Positions 25,994-35,504 of a DNA stretch of 64,000 nucleotides are shown piece by piece. Position 1 is the stretch's first letter. Every line of letters starts with the position of its first letter. Under the pieces are notes generated by a model, which searched no databases, had not been told where the DNA came from, and saw only the letters and a program-made list of their open reading frames with translations. Source of the DNA: Nitratireductor soli (GTDB lineage Bacteria; Pseudomonadota; Alphaproteobacteria; Rhizobiales; Rhizobiaceae). The stretch spans positions 186,001 through 250,000 of the forward strand of contig NZ_LFVY01000004.1 in assembly GCF_001050155.1 (NCBI RefSeq). The letters run 5' to 3'. The position numbers and the translations under genes are program-made.

Positions 25994-27409
25994 ATGACAA
26001 TCGCAACCGACCTGCTCGACCGTTTTGCCCGGATCGTCGGCGATCGCCACGCACTGCGCCAGCCTGCCGACATCGCGCCTTACCAGGAAGAGCCGCGCGG
26101 CCTGTTTGGCGGGGTGACGCCGCTGGTCCTGCGGCCAGGTTCGGTGGACGAGGTCAGCCGTATCCTGGCGCTGGCCAGCGAGACCGGTACGCCGATCGTG
26201 CCGCAGGGCGGCAATACGGGTCTGGTCGGCGGCCAGATGCCGGATGGGCAGGGGGGCGAGATCGTCCTGTCGCTGTCGCGGCTCAACCGCATCCGCGAGA
26301 TCGACACCAGTTCCAACACGGCCACGGTGGAGGCCGGCGTCATCCTGCAGATGCTGCAGCAGGCGGCCGCCGAAAAGGATCGCCTGTTCCCGCTGTCGCT
26401 CGGTTCGCAGGGGTCCTGCCAGATCGGCGGCAATCTGTCGTCGAATGCCGGCGGCGTCGGCGCGCTGGCCTATGGCACGGCACGCGACCTGTGCCTGGGC
26501 GTCGAGGTGGTGCTGCCGACCGGCGAAGTGTTCGACGATCTGCGCAAGCTGAAGAAAGACAACACCGGCTATGATTTGAAGGATCTGTTCGTCGGCGGCG
26601 AGGGAACGCTGGGCGTCATCACAGCAGCCGTGGTCAAACTGTTTCCCCTGCCGAAGGGCCGCGAACTGGCCTGGGCGGCACTGGCCTCGCCCGACGACGC
26701 GCTGCGCCTGTTCGCCCTGGCCAATGACCGGGCCGGCAATGGGCTGACCGCCTTCGAATTGATCGAGCGCACACCGCTTGCCTTCACGCTGGCGCATGTT
26801 TCCGGCGCTGTCGACCCGCTGGCCGACCCTCACCCCTGGTATGTGATGCTGGAGATTTCCTCCGGCCGCTCGGCCGACGATGCCAGCACCCTGATGGAGG
26901 AAGTGCTGACCACCGCCTTCGAGGCGGGGCTGGTGGCCGATGCGGCGATCGCCCAGAACGAAACCCAGGCCGCCAGCTTCCGCCATCTGCGCGAATCCAT
27001 GTCCGAGGCGCAGCGTGCCGAAGGGGGCTCGATCAAGCACGACATTTCCGTGCCGGTGGCGGCGATCCCGGAATTCATCGAGCGTGCCGGCCACGCCGCG
27101 CAAGAGGTCTCGCCGGGTTGCCGCGTCGTCTGCTTCGGCCATATGGGCGACGGCAATCTGCACTACAATGTCAGCCAGCCGGTCGGCGCCGACAAGGCCG
27201 CCTATCTGGCGCTTTACCGGCCGATGAACGATGCCATCCACGCCATCGTCCGCCAGTTCGGCGGCTCTTTCTCCGCCGAACACGGCATCGGCCGGATGAA
27301 GCGCGACGAGCTGGTCGCCACCCAGCCGGCCATCGCCACGGAGCTGATGCGCCGCCTCAAGACCGCCTTCGACCCCGCCGGCATCATGAATCCCGGCAAG
27401 GTGATCTAA
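25994..27409 (+). CDS. FAD-binding oxidoreductase, D-2-hydroxyacid dehydrogenase type (GlcD-like)
   Basis: 471 residues. The FAD (PCMH-type) domain is at the N-terminus: IVPQGGNTGLVGGQ (FAD pyrophosphate loop) and GSQGSCQIGGNLSSNAGG. The C-terminal FAD-oxidase domain contains CFGHMGDGNLHYNV and the terminal AEHGIGRMKRDEL and NPGKVI, typical of D-lactate, D-2-hydroxyglutarate and glycolate dehydrogenases. The substrate is a D-2-hydroxyacid but cannot be specified. It may be co-transcribed with the preceding gene. Confidence 0.92.
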   Translation: MTIATDLLDRFARIVGDRHALRQPADIAPYQEEPRGLFGGVTPLVLRPGSVDEVSRILALASETGTPIVPQGGNTGLVGGQMPDGQGGEIVLSLSRLNRIREIDTSSNTATVEAGVILQMLQQAAAEKDRLFPLSLGSQGSCQIGGNLSSNAGGVGALAYGTARDLCLGVEVVLPTGEVFDDLRKLKKDNTGYDLKDLFVGGEGTLGVITAAVVKLFPLPKGRELAWAALASPDDALRLFALANDRAGNGLTAFELIERTPLAFTLAHVSGAVDPLADPHPWYVMLEISSGRSADDASTLMEEVLTTAFEAGLVADAAIAQNETQAASFRHLRESMSEAQRAEGGSIKHDISVPVAAIPEFIERAGHAAQEVSPGCRVVCFGHMGDGNLHYNVSQPVGADKAAYLALYRPMNDAIHAIVRQFGGSFSAEHGIGRMKRDELVATQPAIATELMRRLKTAFDPAGIMNPGKVI

Positions 27410-27563
27410 GTGGAGGCCGGCGACGAGCGCGTCGGCGCACCGCCGCTGGAGATTGACAAAAGCCCGCTGGCGTTGTCATCTCACGGCATGGGGATTGCGA
27501 ACTCCCCACGAGGCGACAGCCGAAGCTCGCGTTCCAAGCCCTCCCACGAGAAGGAACGCCGAC

Positions 27564-28382
27564 ATGCCTGTGCCAAACGCCATCACGCCCGATAAACTCT
27601 CGAAGCTGATCGGAACGCCGCGCTGCCCGGTCCTGCTGGACGTGCGGACCGACGCCGACTACGCCACCGATCCGAGGCTCGTTCCGGGATCGCGAAACGC
27701 CGATGCGACCCGCGTCGCCGAACTGGCGCCGCGCCTGGCCGGCCAGGCGGTGGTGACGATCTGCCAGGCTGGCCACAAGCTCAGCCAGGGCGCGGCCGCC
27801 TGGTTGCGCCAGGAAGGCATTGCCAGCGAATATCTGGAAGGCGGTTTCGCAGCCTGGGCCGAGACCGGGCAACCCACGATCAGGCCGCAGAAGCTGCCCA
27901 GGCGCGACGAAACCGGCCGCACGATCTGGGTGACGCGCTCGCGGCCGAAGATCGACCGCATCGCCTGCCCGTGGCTGGTGCGGCGCTTCATCGACCCGCA
28001 GGCGATGTTCCTGTTCGTCGCGCCGTCGGAGGTGGTCGGCGTCAGCGAGAAATTCGGCGGCGCGCCGTTCGACATCGAAGGGGTCTTCTGGAGCCATCGC
28101 GGTGAGTTGTGCACCTTCGATGTGATGATCGAGGAGTTCGGTCTCGACATTGCCGCGCTGGAGCGTCTGGCCCGGATCGTTCGCGGCGCCGACACGGCGC
28201 GGCTCGACCTGGAGCCGGAGGCTGCCGGCCTGCTGGCGGCATCGCTCGGGCTGTCGCGCATGTACGCGGACGATCTCGAACAGCTCGAGGCAGGCATGCT
28301 GCTCTATGACGCCTTCTATCGATGGAGCCGCGATGCCAGCGACGAGACCCACAACTGGCCGACCAACAAGGCAAAGCCCTGA
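27564..28382 (+). CDS. chrB: chromate resistance protein ChrB with N-terminal rhodanese domain
   Basis: 272 residues from the ATG at 27564. Residues 1-105 form a rhodanese domain with its active cysteine in ICQAGHKLSQ (C67). Residues about 120-265 form the ChrB C-terminal domain (TRSRPKIDRIACPWLVRRFI). ChrB proteins regulate or support chromate resistance, and this two-domain form is known in alphaproteobacteria. Its stop is one base before the ATG of the chromate transporter, so the two form an operon. Confidence 0.9.
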   Translation: MPVPNAITPDKLSKLIGTPRCPVLLDVRTDADYATDPRLVPGSRNADATRVAELAPRLAGQAVVTICQAGHKLSQGAAAWLRQEGIASEYLEGGFAAWAETGQPTIRPQKLPRRDETGRTIWVTRSRPKIDRIACPWLVRRFIDPQAMFLFVAPSEVVGVSEKFGGAPFDIEGVFWSHRGELCTFDVMIEEFGLDIAALERLARIVRGADTARLDLEPEAAGLLAASLGLSRMYADDLEQLEAGMLLYDAFYRWSRDASDETHNWPTNKAKP

Positions 28383-28383
28383 C

Positions 28384-29787
28384 ATGACCGACGCCGAAAC
28401 GACGCATGCCGAGCCGGAGGCGGATCGGACGCCATACCCCACGCTGTCCGAGGCGTTCGGCATCTGGGCGCGCATCGGCCTGTTGAGCTTCGGCGGGCCG
28501 GCCGGCCAGATCGCCATGATGCACCGCATCCTGGTGGAGGAGCGGAAATGGCTGGGCGAGCGACGCTTCCTCCACGCGCTGAACTTCTGCATGCTCCTGC
28601 CCGGCCCGGAGGCGCAGCAGCTTGCAGTCTACATCGGGTGGCTGATGCACCGGACCCTTGGCGGCATCATCGCCGGGGTCCTTTTCGTCCTGCCCGGCCT
28701 GATCTCCATCATGGTCCTGAGCTGGGTCTACGCATTGTACGGCAATACCGGCCTTGTCGAGGCCCTGTTCTTCGGGCTCAAGGCGGCGGTCCTGGCGATC
28801 GTGCTGAACGCCGTCGTCCGGATCGGCCGCCGCGCCCTGAGAAACGGCGCGATGATCGGCGTCGCGGCCGCCTCGTTCATCGCCATATTCGTGTTCGACC
28901 TGCCGTTCCCGCTGATCATCGCCGCTGCCGCGCTGGTTGGCTATACGGGCGCGCGCATGGGGCTGGCGGCTTTCGAGCCGGGCGACGGGCACGGCGCACC
29001 CGGCGGCCGGGCCATAGCCGATGCCGAGACCGTCCTTGGCGACGACATTCCCGCGCACGCCAGGCTCGACCGATCCTGGGCGTTGCGCATCTCCATGTTG
29101 TTCCTGCTTCTCTGGCTGACGCCGACGGCGCTGCTGGTCGCCATGCTGGGGCCCGACAATGTCTTCTCGGCGATCTCGGTGTTCTTCAGCCAGATGGCGG
29201 TGGTCACCTTCGGCGGCGCCTACGCGGTTCTGGCCTATGTGGCGCAGGAGGCGGTGAGCGCCCATGGATGGCTCGCGCCGGGCGAGATGCTCGACGGCCT
29301 GGGCATGGCGGAGACGACACCCGGGCCGCTGATCATGGTGACGCAGTTCGTCGGCTTCATGGCCGCATACCGCGACGCCGGCGCCATGCCGCCGCTGCTT
29401 GCCGGGACGCTGGGCGGGCTGCTCACCACCTGGGTCACCTTCACGCCGTGCTTTCTTTGGATATTCCTCGGGGCTCCGTTCATCGAGGGCTTGCGCGCCA
29501 ACAAGGCGCTTTCCGCCGCGCTGACGACGATCACCGCCGCGGTCGTCGGCGTGATCGTCAACCTGGCCATCTGGTTCGGCCTTCACGTGATGTTCGACCA
29601 GGTGATGACCTATCGCGGATACGGCCTTGCGCTCGACCTGCCGGTGCTTTCCGCCATCGACCCGGCCGCGACCGTGCTGGTTGCCGCGGCCCTGGCGGCG
29701 GTCTTCCGTTTTCGCATCGGCGTCGTGCCCGTGCTGGCCGGCTGCGCGCTGGCGGGCGTCGTCCTGCACGCGGCTGGGCTCGCGTGA
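28384..29787 (+). CDS. chrA: chromate transporter ChrA
   Basis: 467 residues from the ATG at 28384. Two homologous CHR halves are present: the first with RIGLLSFGGPAGQIAMMH and MLLPGPEAQQLAVYIGW, the second with FFSQMAVVTFGGAYAVL and GMAETTPGPLIMVTQFVGF. About ten to twelve helices are seen. The family effluxes chromate across the inner membrane, driven by the proton gradient, and is selected in metal-exposed or sulfate-poor settings. It overlaps in transcription with chrB. Confidence 0.94.
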   Translation: MTDAETTHAEPEADRTPYPTLSEAFGIWARIGLLSFGGPAGQIAMMHRILVEERKWLGERRFLHALNFCMLLPGPEAQQLAVYIGWLMHRTLGGIIAGVLFVLPGLISIMVLSWVYALYGNTGLVEALFFGLKAAVLAIVLNAVVRIGRRALRNGAMIGVAAASFIAIFVFDLPFPLIIAAAALVGYTGARMGLAAFEPGDGHGAPGGRAIADAETVLGDDIPAHARLDRSWALRISMLFLLLWLTPTALLVAMLGPDNVFSAISVFFSQMAVVTFGGAYAVLAYVAQEAVSAHGWLAPGEMLDGLGMAETTPGPLIMVTQFVGFMAAYRDAGAMPPLLAGTLGGLLTTWVTFTPCFLWIFLGAPFIEGLRANKALSAALTTITAAVVGVIVNLAIWFGLHVMFDQVMTYRGYGLALDLPVLSAIDPAATVLVAAALAAVFRFRIGVVPVLAGCALAGVVLHAAGLA

Positions 29788-30040
29788 GGCGGGTCCCGCG
29801 CCTTGTGGCGTGCCTGTTGCCTGGCGGGCGTTGCGGCGGTTTACGCTTCGGTGATGTCCCTTTCCAGGTCGTTACACCCGGTGTCAAAGCGCTAACCAAT
29901 TGTATGATCAGCAAAATTTAACCGACTTTCTAAGCCTGACGGTAACGCCCTCGGCGCTAGGGTGATCTCCATAACGAGGCCGCAAAGGCCCGGCGAGAGA
30001 ACCGGAAAACCGGCTCTCAGGAGTGACAGGAAGGCTAACA

Positions 30041-30604
30041 ATGAACAGTGGGCTCAAGCCAGTATGGGCGGGCCGCGCAATGCGGCTCGACCCTTTTCGT
30101 CTGCCACAGGCGGTCAGCTATGCGGCAATGGACGATTTCGGCGAAGTATCCTTCAGCATCGACAAGCGCGGCGTGCGCATGAAGCGTGTCCTGAGCCGCA
30201 GCGGCTTGCCGGTTACCTTCGCCCTGCCGCCGCGCGCTTTTCGCGGCATCGCTGCCCGCGCCATCGAGGATGAACTGGGCGACGTCACGGTGACGCTCGA
30301 ACTGCACCATGTCGATCCGATGTTGTGCGTGCCGCTGCTGGTTGCCGGCGACCTGGACGACGTGGCCGCCGATTGGCGCGCCTGGTCGGAGGCCTATGGC
30401 CTGCCGATGCTGCTCATCGAGGCGGATGGAATTGCCCACGCTCTGGAAGAATCGATCGGCGAGGTCAAGGCGGCGCCACCGGCAGAGCGCCGTCAGGGAC
30501 GGCCCGTCCGCGCCCGCCGGCCGCGTTTCCTGGCGCGCCGCAAATGCGGCAGCCTGGGCGTGCGCGTCGTCGTCGGCGGTGACGAGATCATCGCCCGCGA
30601 CTGA
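30041..30604 (+). CDS. DUF6101 family protein
   Basis: 187 residues from the ATG at 30041, preceded by GGAAGG. It is a soluble protein with VWAGRAMRLDPFRLPQAVSY and a basic C-terminus (RRPRFLARRKCG). It matches the DUF6101 family, which is common in Hyphomicrobiales and has no assigned function. The promoter region upstream includes a short hairpin near 29995-30018. It is convergent with ubiA, with a family A repeat between them. Confidence 0.8.
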   Translation: MNSGLKPVWAGRAMRLDPFRLPQAVSYAAMDDFGEVSFSIDKRGVRMKRVLSRSGLPVTFALPPRAFRGIAARAIEDELGDVTVTLELHHVDPMLCVPLLVAGDLDDVAADWRAWSEAYGLPMLLIEADGIAHALEESIGEVKAAPPAERRQGRPVRARRPRFLARRKCGSLGVRVVVGGDEIIARD

Positions 30605-30626
30605 ATGCGGGCTGAAAGCGGAGCTT

Positions 30627-30730
30627 AGACCGGTTCAACGTTTCATAGAAACGTTGAACCGGTCTATCTCTTTGTTTTTCCGCATTTATGCGGACGTCAG
30701 GCGATTCCACCTGACTGCAAAATGCTCTAA
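30627..30730 (-). repeat. dispersed repeat family A, copy 4 (extended, reverse orientation)
   Basis: Read on the minus strand it begins at the ubiA stop codon with the GCATTTTGCAGTCAGGTGG core. It continues through the CGCATAAATGCG hairpin and ends with a third, long hairpin (AGACCGGTTCAACG and CGTTGAACCGGTCT, 30627-30666). Copies 6 and 7 have the same extension. Confidence 0.9.
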
Positions 30731-31710
30731 AAGTGTGGGCTCACCACGGCCCACACGCCGCCGCCGATCAGTCCGAGGAAGATCAGCCAGCCGACCACAT
30801 TGTTCGACTTGAACAATGCCAGGCACTGGTCCGGGTCGTCGATGTCGAGCACCCGGACCTGCCGCGCCATATGCGCGCCGGCGGCAACCAGCCCGGCCAG
30901 CGCCGGCATCGGCACCTCGGCCAGGGCGAAGGCGACGGCGAAGAACAGCAGCGCGCCGGCATACAGGGCGACCAGCCATTGCTTGGTCCGGTCGCCGAAC
31001 AGCCGCGCCGTCGAGCGAACACCGACCAACGCGTCGTCTTCCTTGTCCTGATGGGCGTAGAGCGTGTCATAGCCGATCACCCACAGGATCGACCCGCTAT
31101 AGAGCAGCAGCGGCGCCAACGTCAGGTTTTCGAAATGCGCCGCCCAACCCATCAGCGCGCCCCAGGAAAAGGCGAGCCCGAGGAAGAATTGCGGCCAGTC
31201 GGTGAAACGCTTGGCAAAGGGATAGACGGCGACGGTGGCCAGCGAGGCAAGGCCGACGGCGATGGCGAAGCCATTCAACTGCACCAGCACGAGAAGACCC
31301 AACAGCGCCTGCGCCATGAGAAACCCCCAGGCCTGGCCGCGTGTCACCTGGCCCGACGGCAAGGGCCGCGAGCGCGTCCGCTCGACAGCGCCGTCAATCC
31401 CCTCGTCGATGAGATCGTTATAGGTGCAGCCGGCGCCGCGCATGGCGATGGCGCCGACCAGGAACAGGGCGAGGTGCCAGATCGACGGCAGCACGTCGAA
31501 CAGGGCAGCGCCGGGCCTGGCGAAGGCGCTGGCGGCAAGCGCGGTCGACCACCAGCAGGGCCACAGGAGAAGCTGCCAGCCGATCGGCCGGTCCCAGCGG
31601 GCAAGCTGCGCATAGGGCCACATCCCGCGTGGCAGGAAGCGGTAGACCCAATGTCCGGATGGCGCATCGGCAACGCGACCCTGGCCTTTGCGGGACTGGA
31701 TCTCTTCCAT
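30727..31710 (-). CDS. ubiA: 4-hydroxybenzoate polyprenyltransferase
   Basis: 327 residues from the ATG at 31710 with GGAAAGG upstream. The two aspartate-rich motifs are present: NDLIDEGIDGAVERTRSRPL (N98, D99, D102, D106) and YDTLYAHQDKEDD. About eight to nine membrane helices follow the pattern of the UbiA superfamily. It attaches the polyprenyl chain to 4-hydroxybenzoate in ubiquinone synthesis, using the product of the ispB-like gene at 16.4 kb. The stop codon lies inside repeat family A copy 4. Confidence 0.95.
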   Translation of the reverse strand: MEEIQSRKGQGRVADAPSGHWVYRFLPRGMWPYAQLARWDRPIGWQLLLWPCWWSTALAASAFARPGAALFDVLPSIWHLALFLVGAIAMRGAGCTYNDLIDEGIDGAVERTRSRPLPSGQVTRGQAWGFLMAQALLGLLVLVQLNGFAIAVGLASLATVAVYPFAKRFTDWPQFFLGLAFSWGALMGWAAHFENLTLAPLLLYSGSILWVIGYDTLYAHQDKEDDALVGVRSTARLFGDRTKQWLVALYAGALLFFAVAFALAEVPMPALAGLVAAGAHMARQVRVLDIDDPDQCLALFKSNNVVGWLIFLGLIGGGVWAVVSPHF

Positions 31711-31834
31711 GCTGTGCCTTTCCACTTCACGCTCGCGACAATCAAGCATGGAGTGGCAAGGCGGGCGCGGTACGTCAAGCTTTTCTCCTGAGGGAAGTTG
31801 CGTTCAACGCCTTGACCTGCGGCGTGATCGGCCA

Positions 31835-31967
31835 TAGTGCAACGCTTCAATCGAAATGAAAGCTTCGCATTCATTTCGATTGAAGCAAAGTTGCCCTAGA
31901 TTCAATAATTTAGTGGCCTGCTTGTCCCAGTCCAAACCTATCGGTTTGGCTGGGGCAGGACACTAGC
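31835..31967 (+). repeat. dispersed repeat family B, copy 2 (full length)
   Basis: It is nearly identical in layout to 4448-4579: hairpin one has arms GCTTCAATCGAAATGAA and TTCATTTCGATTGAAGC with compensating changes relative to copy 1, and hairpin two is CCAGTCCAAACC/GGTTTGGCTGGG. It ends 35 bases before purD, between purD and the divergent ubiA. Confidence 0.87.
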
Positions 31968-32001
31968 CCGATGCGACATTCAACCAGCGGGAATTAAGAG
32001 C

Positions 32002-33276
32002 ATGAAGGTTCTTCTCATCGGGTCCGGCGGTCGCGAGCATGCGCTGGCATGGAAGCTGGCAGCCTCTCCGGTGCTGACCAGGCTTTATGCCGCGCCCGGC
32101 AATCCGGGCATCGCAGCGGAAGCCGAATGCGTGGCGCTCGATGCGGCCGATCATGCGGCGGTGGTCGCATTTTGTCGTGACAAGGCGATTGATCTCGTCG
32201 TCGTCGGCCCGGAAGCGCCGCTGGTGGCGGGGCTGGCCGATGCGCTCGCCGGTGCGAAGATCCGTGTTTTCGGGCCAAGCGCCGCCGCTGCCCGGCTCGA
32301 AGGCTCGAAAAGCTTCACCAAGGAATTGTGCGACCGCCAGGGCATCCCGACGGCTGCCTATGGCCGCTTCGACAATGCGCTGGCGGCCCACGAATACATT
32401 CGCCAACACGGCGCGCCCATCGTCATCAAGGCGGACGGCCTGGCCGCCGGCAAGGGCGTCACCGTCGCCATGACCGTCGACGAGGCGCTGGCGGCGGTGG
32501 ATGAGTGTTTGGACGGCGGTTTCGGCGCGGCCGGCGCCTCAGTGGTGGTGGAGGAATTCCTCGAAGGCGAGGAGGCGAGCTTCTTCTGCCTGTGCGACGG
32601 CAAGACGGCGCTGCCCTTCGGCACGGCGCAGGACCACAAGCGCGTCGGCGAGGGCGACACCGGCCCCAACACCGGCGGCATGGGCGCCTATTCGCCGGCC
32701 CCGGTGATGACCGAGGCGCTGATCGAACAGACGATGAAGGAGATCATCGAACCGACGATGAGAGGCATGGCCGAGATGGGCGCTCCCTTCACCGGTGTGC
32801 TGTATGCCGGCCTGATGCTGACCAAGGACGGGCCGAAGCTGATCGAATACAATGTCCGCTTCGGCGATCCCGAATGCCAGGTGCTGATGCCGCGGCTGAA
32901 GGAGGACCTGCTCCTGCTGATGAACGCCGCCGCCGACGGGCAGTTGGCGCACATGTCGGCGCGCTGGCGCGACGAGGCTGCGCTGACGGTGGTGCTGGCG
33001 GCGAAGGGCTATCCGGCGAACCCGGAGAAGGGGACGATCATTCGCGGGGTCGAGCAGGCGGCGGACGGCGAGGACGTGTTCGTCTTCCACGCCGGAACGG
33101 CGTTGCGCGACGGCGCGCTGATGGCCAGCGGCGGGCGCGTGCTGAATGTGACGGCGCTGGGCGGAACCGTTACCGACGCACAAAGGCGCGCCTATGCGGC
33201 GGTTGACAAGATCGACTGGCCCGAGGGATTTTGCCGCCGCGACATCGGCTGGCGTGCCGTGCAGCGGGAGGGCTGA
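32002..33276 (+). CDS. purD: phosphoribosylamine-glycine ligase
   Basis: 424 residues, normal length. The N-terminal domain begins [19 protein letters not shown]; the ATP-grasp domain contains [13 protein letters not shown] and [19 protein letters not shown], and [11 protein letters not shown] supplies metal ligands. It catalyses the second step of purine synthesis, joining glycine to phosphoribosylamine. The family B repeat immediately upstream may be in its 5' leader. Confidence 0.97.
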   Translation: MKVLLIGSGGREHALAWKLAASPVLTRLYAAPGNPGIAAEAECVALDAADHAAVVAFCRDKAIDLVVVGPEAPLVAGLADALAGAKIRVFGPSAAAARLEGSKSFTKELCDRQGIPTAAYGRFDNALAAHEYIRQHGAPIVIKADGLAAGKGVTVAMTVDEALAAVDECLDGGFGAAGASVVVEEFLEGEEASFFCLCDGKTALPFGTAQDHKRVGEGDTGPNTGGMGAYSPAPVMTEALIEQTMKEIIEPTMRGMAEMGAPFTGVLYAGLMLTKDGPKLIEYNVRFGDPECQVLMPRLKEDLLLLMNAAADGQLAHMSARWRDEAALTVVLAAKGYPANPEKGTIIRGVEQAADGEDVFVFHAGTALRDGALMASGGRVLNVTALGGTVTDAQRRAYAAVDKIDWPEGFCRRDIGWRAVQREG

Positions 33277-33317
33277 CGTTTCCGCCTGCCGGCCCAATGT
33301 CAGAGGCAGGCCGCCGA

Positions 33318-33539
33318 TTAGTCGTCCTCGAACGGATCGGGAGCGGGCTTGTCCCGCAGCGTTCCTTCGGCGGCCCGCTTTTTGTGATGCGCCAGCGAGC
33401 ATTCGATCGAGCACAAGATGCCGCGATCCGTCCAATAGGCCGGACCGTGCTCGATGATTCCCTCATGATAGGCGAAGCCGGGCATGCCGAACGCCTTTCC
33501 GCATTCGACGCAGCGATGTTTCTCCGGACGTGCGAGCAT
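33318..33539 (-). CDS. small cysteine-containing protein, probable zinc ribbon
   Basis: 73 residues. The cysteines fall in two pairs, C10-x2-C13 (RCVECGK) and C43-x3-C47 (LCSIECS), with several histidines between and after them, as in small zinc-binding domains. The C-terminus is charged (PAPDPFEDD). I do not recognise a named family. It is convergent with purD, with a 41-base gap. A role in nucleic acid or protein binding would be a guess. Confidence 0.7.
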   Translation of the reverse strand: MLARPEKHRCVECGKAFGMPGFAYHEGIIEHGPAYWTDRGILCSIECSLAHHKKRAAEGTLRDKPAPDPFEDD

Positions 33540-33603
33540 CTTCGTTTCCCTTCTCGTCGGCGGGTTCTATCCAACCCGGCTGCCGGAAGCAAACATCCGA
33601 AGA

Positions 33604-33619
33604 TTGACGTTTACGTAAA
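33604..33619. promoter_or_regulatory. candidate LiuR-type operator upstream of the acyl-CoA dehydrogenase
   Basis: TTGACGTTTACGTAAA is an imperfect palindrome about 100 bases upstream of the acyl-CoA dehydrogenase start. From memory it resembles sites of the MerR-type regulator LiuR, which controls branched-chain and fatty acyl-CoA breakdown in proteobacteria. No liuR gene is in the window. Confidence 0.4.
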
Positions 33620-33706
33620 AAGAAACTAGCAAACTTGCGTCAAGGTATGATGGCGGGTCACGACCCCAGAGGTTAGGCTCGGCCTTGCATCCAGGAGGAG
33701 AACAGC

Positions 33707-35482
33707 ATGTATCGAGCGCCGGTCGATGAAATCGCCTTCACCCTGAAACATGTGACGGGTTTCGCCGCCGACCTCGATGCGGGCCGTTTCGGCGACCTTT
33801 CGGACGATCTGGTCGATGCGATACTGGGCGAGGCCGGACGCTTCGCCGCCGAGGAAATCGCGCCGCTGGCCAAGATCGGCGACGAGAAGGGGGCGGTGCT
33901 GAAGGACGGCGCGGTGACGACGCCGACCGGCTGGGCCGATCTCTACAGGCGCTGGTGCGAAGGCGGCTGGAACGGCCTGTCGGCGCCGGAGGAATTCGGC
34001 GGCCAGGGCCTGCCGACATTGCTTGCCGTGGCGGCGCTCGAAATGTGGAACTCCGGCTCGATGGCGTTCGCCATCGGCCCGACATTGACCATCGGCGCCA
34101 TCGAGGCGCTCGACAAGCACGCGACGCCCGAATTGCAGGCGACCTATCTGGAAAAGCTCGTCTCCGGCCAGTGGATGGGGACGATGAACCTGACCGAGCC
34201 GCAGGCGGGTTCCGACCTGAACGCGCTGAAGGCGCGTGCCGAGCCGGCCGGCGACGGCACGTACCGGATTTTCGGCCAGAAGATCTTCATCACCTATGGC
34301 GAGCACGATTTCACCGACAACATCGTGCATCTGGTGCTGGCGCGCTTGGCCGACGCGCCGGCCGGCACCAAAGGGCTGTCGCTGTTCCTGGTGCCGAAAT
34401 TCCTTGTCAACGACGATGGAACGCCAGGCGCGCGCAACGATGTCTTCTGCGCCTCGATCGAACACAAGCTCGGCATCCATGCCTCGCCGACCTGCACCAT
34501 GATCTATGGCGACGGCAGGTTCGGCGAGACGCCGGGCGCCGTCGGCTGGCTGATCGGCGAGGAGAACCGCGGGTTGGCCTGCATGTTCACCATGATGAAC
34601 AATGCCCGGTTGGCGGTCGGCATGCAGGGTGTCGGCGTGGCCGAGGCAGCGACGCAGCGCGCCATGGCCTACGCCGCCGAGCGCCGCCAGGGCCGCGCGC
34701 CGGAGGCAGCGGGCCCGGGCATGAGCCCGATCATCGAACACCCCGATGTCAGGCGCACGCTGCTGACGATGAAGGCGATGACGCAGATGGCGCGGGCCAT
34801 CACCTATTGCTGCGCGCATGCCATCGACATGGCGCGCATCGCCGATGGCGCGGCGGCGACATCCTGGCAGGCGCGCGCCGACATCCTGACGCCGATGGCC
34901 AAGGCGTTCTCCACCGACATCGGCGTCGAGGTGGCCTCGCTGGGCGTCCAGGTGCATGGCGGCATGGGCTATATCGAGGAGACGGGCGCGGCGGCGCTCT
35001 ATCGAGACGCGCGCATCGCGCCGATCTATGAGGGAACCAACGGCATCCAGGCGATCGATCTGGTGATGCGCAAACTGCCCTTGCAAGGCGGCGCGGCGAT
35101 CGACGGCTTCCTGGCCGGTCTGCGCGAGGATCACAAGGCGATTGCCGCCATTGGAGATGCCGGCCTGGGCATGACGGCGGACAAGATCGCGTCCGCGCTC
35201 GACGATCTGGAAGCGGCGACGGCGTTTCTCATCGAAGCTGTCGGGGCCGGGCGGATCGAAGCGGCGCTTGCCGGCGCCACGCCCTATCTGCGCCTGTTTG
35301 CCCTGACCATCGGCACGGTCTTCAATGCGCGGGCCGTCGCCGGTAATGAAAATCCCGGGCATGCGCTGCTTGTCCGCTTCATGGCGGAAAACCTGCTCGG
35401 CGAGACTGCTGTCTTGAAACGGCGCGTAACCGAGGGCGCCGACAGTCTGCAGGCTGCAGCCGACACCTTGCTCGGCGCATAG
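33707..35482 (+). CDS. acyl-CoA dehydrogenase (long form with C-terminal extension)
   Basis: 591 residues, longer than the usual 380. It has an N-terminal extension ([19 protein letters not shown]) and a C-terminal extra domain after about residue 470, the architecture of the FadE-like/DmdC group. The core has [16 protein letters not shown] (FAD site), [22 protein letters not shown] and [13 protein letters not shown] with the catalytic glutamate in YEGTNG. It oxidises an acyl-CoA to the enoyl-CoA; the chain type is not determined. The enoyl-CoA hydratase follows 22 bases after its stop, so they probably act in sequence. Confidence 0.93.
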   Translation: MYRAPVDEIAFTLKHVTGFAADLDAGRFGDLSDDLVDAILGEAGRFAAEEIAPLAKIGDEKGAVLKDGAVTTPTGWADLYRRWCEGGWNGLSAPEEFGGQGLPTLLAVAALEMWNSGSMAFAIGPTLTIGAIEALDKHATPELQATYLEKLVSGQWMGTMNLTEPQAGSDLNALKARAEPAGDGTYRIFGQKIFITYGEHDFTDNIVHLVLARLADAPAGTKGLSLFLVPKFLVNDDGTPGARNDVFCASIEHKLGIHASPTCTMIYGDGRFGETPGAVGWLIGEENRGLACMFTMMNNARLAVGMQGVGVAEAATQRAMAYAAERRQGRAPEAAGPGMSPIIEHPDVRRTLLTMKAMTQMARAITYCCAHAIDMARIADGAAATSWQARADILTPMAKAFSTDIGVEVASLGVQVHGGMGYIEETGAAALYRDARIAPIYEGTNGIQAIDLVMRKLPLQGGAAIDGFLAGLREDHKAIAAIGDAGLGMTADKIASALDDLEAATAFLIEAVGAGRIEAALAGATPYLRLFALTIGTVFNARAVAGNENPGHALLVRFMAENLLGETAVLKRRVTEGADSLQAAADTLLGA

Positions 35483-35504
35483 GCCATTCCAAAGGGAGGC
35501 GTTG

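Noticed and set aside
28042-29769. 575-residue minus-strand frame across chrB-chrA
   Set aside because: Composition is typical of antisense of hydrophobic helices; the plus-strand genes have clear motifs.
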